Below are positions 6,001 to 8,047 of a stretch of 8,047 bases of DNA, piece by piece; within the stretch, counting starts at the first letter, position 1; the number at the start of each line of letters is the position of its first letter. The notes beneath the pieces were generated by a model. It was not told the DNA's origin. It did not search any database and saw only the letters and a program-made list of their open reading frames with translations. The stretch spans positions 1-8,047 of the forward strand of contig CAKSPL010000046.1 of NCBI GenBank assembly GCA_934481325.1. The letters run 5' to 3'. The stretch comes from an uncultured Eubacteriales bacterium. GTDB taxonomy: Bacteria > Bacillota > Clostridia > Oscillospirales > CAG-272. The position numbers and the translations under genes are program-made.

Positions 6001-7371
6001 AAAGGGAGAATACGCCGTGGAGGGCTTTCGTTCCGTTCCGGCTGTTTCGCTTGCATCGCCGTTTGCAATATCATAGCCCGCAATTGCGCCGTCCGCGGCA
6101 CGCACGCCCGACATTGCCTGTCCGCCCTCGGGCAATTCCTCCTCATCCTCCGGGATATCCATCACGTTTTCGGCTCCGAATACGGAGGCAAGCTCCTCGG
6201 AAACCGTGCGGGCTCCGCCCGGAGTCTGCTTATGCTTTGCCGTATGGAAGGGCTGCCTTTTGCCCTCCTCCTCAAATTCATAACGGAGCGGGGTTTCCGA
6301 GCGGGTCAGCGGTTGCGGCTCACACCAGCCGTCATCCTCTACGGGCAGATTGTCGGCAGAGCCGCCGGAAATACTGCCCGCGGGGGTTCCGCCTGCCGGA
6401 ACACTCTGCGCGGATGCTTTCGCCGCCGACACACGGTTCCCCGCCTTTTGCCCGCGCCTTTTTTCCTCCAGGTGCAGCTTGCGGGAAATGCGTTGCCAAA
6501 GCCCGCGCGGGGTCAGCCCCACCAGATAAATACCCACCACAATCAGGAGCGGAATGGCAAGCAGACAGGTGCCGGGCAGGCGCAGGGTAAAGCCCATCCA
6601 TTCCCCGAGAAAACCGCCCACAATGCCGCCGCCCGCACGCGCCTTACCGTCCGCATACAATACGGCGGCCTCCGTCACGCGCACACCGCGCCCGGTCTTG
6701 TCCTCAAACACGTGAATAATGCCCGACAGGAGCCACAGGAACGCGCCGGAAAGCACCAGCTTGCGCACCAGCAGTCCGTTTTCCACAAAGCGTTTCCAGC
6801 GCAGTGCCAGCACCACCAGGAAAAGCGGTAGCAGATATGCCGCGGCACCGAAAAGCCCGCACAAAAGATCCGCAAATTTATTGCCGAATGCCCCGGCGGA
6901 TTCCCCCATCCCGCAAAGATCGCGCAGAATAAAGCTGACCGCCGCAAACAGTGCCACCCAGAACATCACGTAAGGGATAATCTGATGCACGAACCGATCG
7001 GGGTCTCCTGCGGGGCGATAGGGCTTTGGCGGTGCCGGATGGCGCGGGGCTTTTTTCGGCGTGCCGCCGCTTTCGGGTTCGCTCCCGCCCGTACGGGCGG
7101 TTCCGCCCGCCCCGTTCTGCGTGTTTTCCTCCCGCGTATCGGTGCGGGTATCATTTCCCTTTTCGCGGCGGGCGGTATTCTCCCCCGCCGGTTCCGATGC
7201 GGCGTTTTTCGCGCCCGGGCTGGTATTTTCCGCCGCGGAATCGCCGTTTGTTTCAAATCCGCGGATGCTCTCGCGTTTGCCGTCGTCTCCGGCACCGTAC
7301 CGTCCCGAGCCGCTGTGCCGCGACACGCGGCGGGGGGCGTTATTGTTTTCGCGGTTGTTTTCTTCGCGCAT
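3088..7371 (-). CDS. ftsK: DNA translocase FtsK/SpoIIIE with very long repeat-rich linker
   Basis: This is a membrane-anchored, ATP-driven motor that pumps chromosomal DNA through the division or sporulation septum. The 1427 residues contain the following in order: a hydrophilic N-terminal extension (1-127); four transmembrane helices near 130-150, 165-190, 203-221 and 263-285; a low-complexity Pro/Gly/Glu-rich linker (about 290-925); the alpha/beta motor (about 926-1305); and a winged-helix gamma domain (about 1343-1405) that reads DNA polarity sequences. Walker A is GTTGSGKS (1079-1086) and Walker B is VIVIDEFADL (1183-1192), followed by GTQRPSVDVITG. All motor motifs look intact. Firmicute homologues are usually about 750-900 residues, so the excess lies in the linker and N-terminus. 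The ATG at 7371 has GGAAAGG about 9 nt upstream, and the next Met is at residue 136 inside the first helix. The gene appears monocistronic, converging with rnpB. Confidence 0.96.
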   Translation of the reverse strand: MREENNRENNNAPRRVSRHSGSGRYGAGDDGKRESIRGFETNGDSAAENTSPGAKNAASEPAGENTARREKGNDTRTDTREENTQNGAGGTARTGGSEPESGGTPKKAPRHPAPPKPYRPAGDPDRFVHQIIPYVMFWVALFAAVSFILRDLCGMGESAGAFGNKFADLLCGLFGAAAYLLPLFLVVLALRWKRFVENGLLVRKLVLSGAFLWLLSGIIHVFEDKTGRGVRVTEAAVLYADGKARAGGGIVGGFLGEWMGFTLRLPGTCLLAIPLLIVVGIYLVGLTPRGLWQRISRKLHLEEKRRGQKAGNRVSAAKASAQSVPAGGTPAGSISGGSADNLPVEDDGWCEPQPLTRSETPLRYEFEEEGKRQPFHTAKHKQTPGGARTVSEELASVFGAENVMDIPEDEEELPEGGQAMSGVRAADGAIAGYDIANGDASETAGTERKPSTAYSPFFPASEQPGGTGYPVGGTPAKATPVSPSPAGSVSGTAQTASGTESARTPEEQTNGFSPFSLPRTEEPKSRYTGAESGEKNSAQPHATAGTPAGESIPPEGYSPFGIHRNIPSEPAGKAGHTVPSTGYSPFGIRQSIPESPAPAKEPDEAKNTGGAPSGTPGDPPVNGFSPFGIHQNYAEGSIGNAGGQGAFGKADYGRKAAFPEEEEPETEVVSDDEFGDNELYAGGSAVKTEPADRVPPRSAEPDFEEDFGRGGAQPARENVPADPFRPDNGRKNDRTPDGKTGFSLADNDIAQADNPAPFGTGRTGNADNPAPFGTGRTGNADSSAPFGTGRTENADNPAPFGAEEIEDEDDGIPDEISFARPAAPAPAREGVSAAFRTATRATVTGAAERVADPVRAYGTDSLRGAAAPAAPENDGTAPRKGDFAAGGTVRATAEPVREPAREPVRAKAEPVRQEPPARTPAPARDFVLPPLTLLNEDHQNKNVDHTEEMAEKKEALRATLASFNVRIQEDIQCSRGPTITRYELRPEVGTSVRSVTNHIDDISLNMAAQVRIEAPIPGKPAIGIEVPNADRETVYMRTLLEAEEYRKSDKPLEVPLGIGIGGNIQMCDLAKMPHLLIAGTTGSGKSVCINTILIGLMYKTTPADLRLILIDPKQVEFSLYEHIPHLYMPIVTDMKRAVGVLACAVAEMDRRYALMRDVGVREIDSYNEAVKNDPEREHLPKMVIVIDEFADLKMSVTNNDPETFTCRLAQKARAAGIHLIIGTQRPSVDVITGKLKANIPSRIAFTVQQQVDSRTILDTNGAEALTGRGDMLYLPVGVKKPARVQGAFVSDGEIDRVVTYIREHNETVHYNEEFMNQLEVEMARAESANHKSGDDDFADDGDSGEDAIFNKAVRLAVESQKVATSLLQRRLSIGYGRAAKLIDRMEELGIVSPADGNKPRRVLITAEQYAAKMESDGGFSDDPDDFI
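4970..5118 (-). repeat. 42-bp in-frame tandem repeat in the ftsK linker
   Basis: A 42-bp unit starts at 4970, 5012, 5054 and 5096, giving three full copies and a fourth partial copy of about 23 bp. It encodes a 14-residue period of the form ADNPAPFGTGRTGN at FtsK residues 752-801. Copies differ at only a few bases, with substitutions such as NP to SS and G to E. The period is a multiple of three, so gain or loss of units keeps the frame open. Confidence 0.93.
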
Positions 7372-7400
7372 AATCTGCCATCCTTTCCGTAAAATTCCTG

Positions 7401-7430
7401 CGCGCCGTCGGGCTGATCCGGTCCGGCGCG
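7401..7430 (-). promoter_or_regulatory. Start-proximal hairpin in the ftsK leader
   Basis: CGCGCCG (7401-7407) pairs with CGGCGCG (7424-7430), and an inner CGG/CCG (7409-7411 with 7418-7420) extends the stem. On the transcript it ends about 30 nt before the ftsK ATG and about 12 nt before the ribosome site. It could influence mRNA stability or translation; no known riboswitch is recognisable. Confidence 0.45.
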
Positions 7431-7465
7431 GTATATACTAAATCCGGTTGTTTTTTTATTTTTTC

Positions 7466-7496
7466 CCCGATCGGCGCATTCTGCGCGGAAATCGGG
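7466..7496 (-). promoter_or_regulatory. 5'-proximal hairpin in the ftsK leader
   Basis: The outer stem CCCGAT/ATCGGG (7466-7471 with 7491-7496) and inner stem GCGCA/TGCGC (7474-7478 with 7482-7486) form a bulged hairpin starting about 7 nt after the predicted transcription start. In the ftsK transcript it is followed by an A-rich run, not a U run, so it is not a terminator for ftsK. Hairpins at the extreme 5' end often stabilise mRNAs; that role is an inference here. Confidence 0.5.
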
Positions 7497-7509
7497 TGAC
7501 ACATAATTC

Positions 7510-7538
7510 AGTATACCATTTTTTATGATTTCTTTCAA
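7510..7538 (-). promoter_or_regulatory. ftsK promoter
   Basis: On the minus strand TTGAAA (complement of 7533-7538) and TATACT (complement of 7510-7515) are separated by 17 bp. TG one base before the -10 gives an extended -10. Transcription would start near 7503, leaving a leader of about 130 nt before the ATG at 7371. This is one of the best sigma-A-type promoter matches in the window. Confidence 0.75.
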
Positions 7539-7584
7539 GGTCTGAATTTAAGAATTATTTATTTTTTTCTGTCAGGAGGCAACA

Positions 7585-7959
7585 ATGAAACCGTCGGTTC
7601 GACAAAATCTCACGGTCGCCGCCACGGGGCTTTGCGCGGGATTGCTCAACGGATTGCTCGGTGCCGGGGGCGGAATCGTGATTGTGGCGGGGCTTTCCCG
7701 CATTTTCCGGGGGAAGAGCATTGACCCGCGCTCGATTTACGCCAGTGCCATTGCGGTGATGCTTCCCCTCTCCGCCCTCTCTGCCGTGCAGTATTTCGCC
7801 CGCGGACACCTGGAGGAGGCGCGGGTGGGACTCCTGCTCCTGCCCGCCGCCGCGGGCGGTGCGGTGGGCGCATTCCTTTTGCGCGTCCTCTCGCCGGGGG
7901 TGCTTGCCCGCATTTTTGCCTTTGTCGTTCTGCTCTCGGGCATTTTTCTGATCGTATGA
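7585..7959 (+). CDS. TauE/SafE-family transporter, N-terminal-half protein
   Basis: This 124-residue integral membrane protein has about four helices, near 9-32, 49-68, 79-97 and 103-123. The first helix carries GLLNGLLGAGGG (19-30), the glycine-rich signature of the TauE/SafE (formerly DUF81) family, whose characterised members export sulfite or sulfoacetate or move organic acids. Typical single-chain members have about 240-270 residues and seven to eight helices, so this is half a transporter. The second half follows with a 4-bp ATGA overlap (7956-7959), so the two are translationally coupled and presumably assemble together. The ATG at 7585 has AGGAGG (7574-7579) 5 nt upstream. No convincing promoter is visible, although one must lie in the roughly 80 bp shared with the ftsK promoter. 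The substrate cannot be inferred. Confidence 0.88.
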   Translation: MKPSVRQNLTVAATGLCAGLLNGLLGAGGGIVIVAGLSRIFRGKSIDPRSIYASAIAVMLPLSALSAVQYFARGHLEEARVGLLLLPAAAGGAVGAFLLRVLSPGVLARIFAFVVLLSGIFLIV

Positions 7960-8047
7960 AAATTCTTTCCGTCATCGCGGCATTCGCCGTTGCCGTTCTG
8001 TCCGGACTCGGCGTGGGAAGCGCGGGACTGCTGGTGGTCTTTATGAC
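7956..8047 (+). CDS. TauE/SafE-family transporter, second-half protein (cut by window edge)
   Basis: The first 30 codons are visible, starting MKILSVIAAFAVAVLSGLGV, with a hydrophobic helix and the glycine-rich GLGVGSAGLLVVF segment that mirrors the family signature at the start of the upstream gene. The ATG overlaps the upstream TGA (ATGA), the classic arrangement for translational coupling of two subunits. It presumably supplies the other half of the transporter. The rest lies beyond the window, so length and intactness are unknown. Confidence 0.78.
   Translation, partial: MKILSVIAAFAVAVLSGLGVGSAGLLVVFM

Noticed and set aside
3625..6831. Plus-strand open frame of 1068 codons antisense to ftsK
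   Set aside because: It is a shadow of the GC-rich, repeat-rich ftsK linker and motor. Its translation is Arg/His/Gly-rich with no domain, and ftsK carries unmistakable motor motifs on the other strand.
7456..7479. Seven-codon upstream reading frame in the ftsK leader (minus strand, MRRSGKK)
   Set aside because: No ribosome site precedes the ATG, which lies within the loop of the 5' hairpin, so translation is unlikely.
7450..7496. T-rich run next to a hairpin considered as a terminator
   Set aside because: The T run lies before the stem on the plus strand and reads as an A run after it on the minus strand, so neither direction has the stem-then-U-tract order.
7497..7584. Promoter for the TauE/SafE pair
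   Set aside because: TATGAT at 7524-7529 could be a -10, but no -35 lies at a suitable distance (GTGACA at 7496-7501 is 22 bp away), so no promoter is claimed.

Overview
The window reads as chromosomal DNA of a fairly GC-rich, Gram-positive anaerobe of the Clostridia type, probably gut-associated. This is an inference. It rests on AGGAGG ribosome sites throughout, consensus sigma-A-type promoters, a type A RNase P RNA, a split TauE/SafE transporter, an FtsK/SpoIIIE translocase and an L-fucose isomerase gene paired with an AraC-type regulator. Nearly everything is ordinary core or metabolic content, and I see no mobile element, CRISPR array, tRNA or defence system.

Layout. (1) Positions 1-168, minus strand: the N-terminal end of L-fucose isomerase (fucI), running off the left edge. 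(2) 169-276: a compact divergent control region built on a 20-bp-arm inverted repeat, with a TATAAT -10 box in each arm. (3) 277-1140, plus strand: an AraC/XylS regulator with an N-terminal cupin-like sensor domain, the likely regulator of fucI. (4) 1126-1154: a bidirectional terminator overlapping the regulator's stop codon. (5) 1161-2562, minus strand: a two-gene membrane-protein operon. The first gene resembles M50-type membrane metallopeptidases but appears to have lost the HExxH motif, and the second is an unrecognised six-helix protein. (6) 2613-3029, plus strand: rnpB (RNase P RNA) with a clear promoter and terminator, followed by a 34-bp perfect palindrome at 3027-3060. (7) 3088-7371, minus strand: a 1427-residue FtsK with an unusually long, repeat-rich linker and a long disordered N-terminal extension, behind a near-consensus promoter and a leader of about 130 nt with two hairpins. 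(8) 7585-8047, plus strand: two overlapping genes for the halves of a TauE/SafE-type transporter, the second cut by the right edge.

How the parts relate. The fucI/AraC pair forms a local sugar-sensing unit. rnpB and ftsK are housekeeping genes that converge on a shared hairpin zone at about 3000-3060. The observations most worth a second look are the fucI operator, the apparent loss of the active site in the M50-like protein, and the (S/A)PF repeat array in the FtsK linker. None of them amounts to a demonstrated new system.
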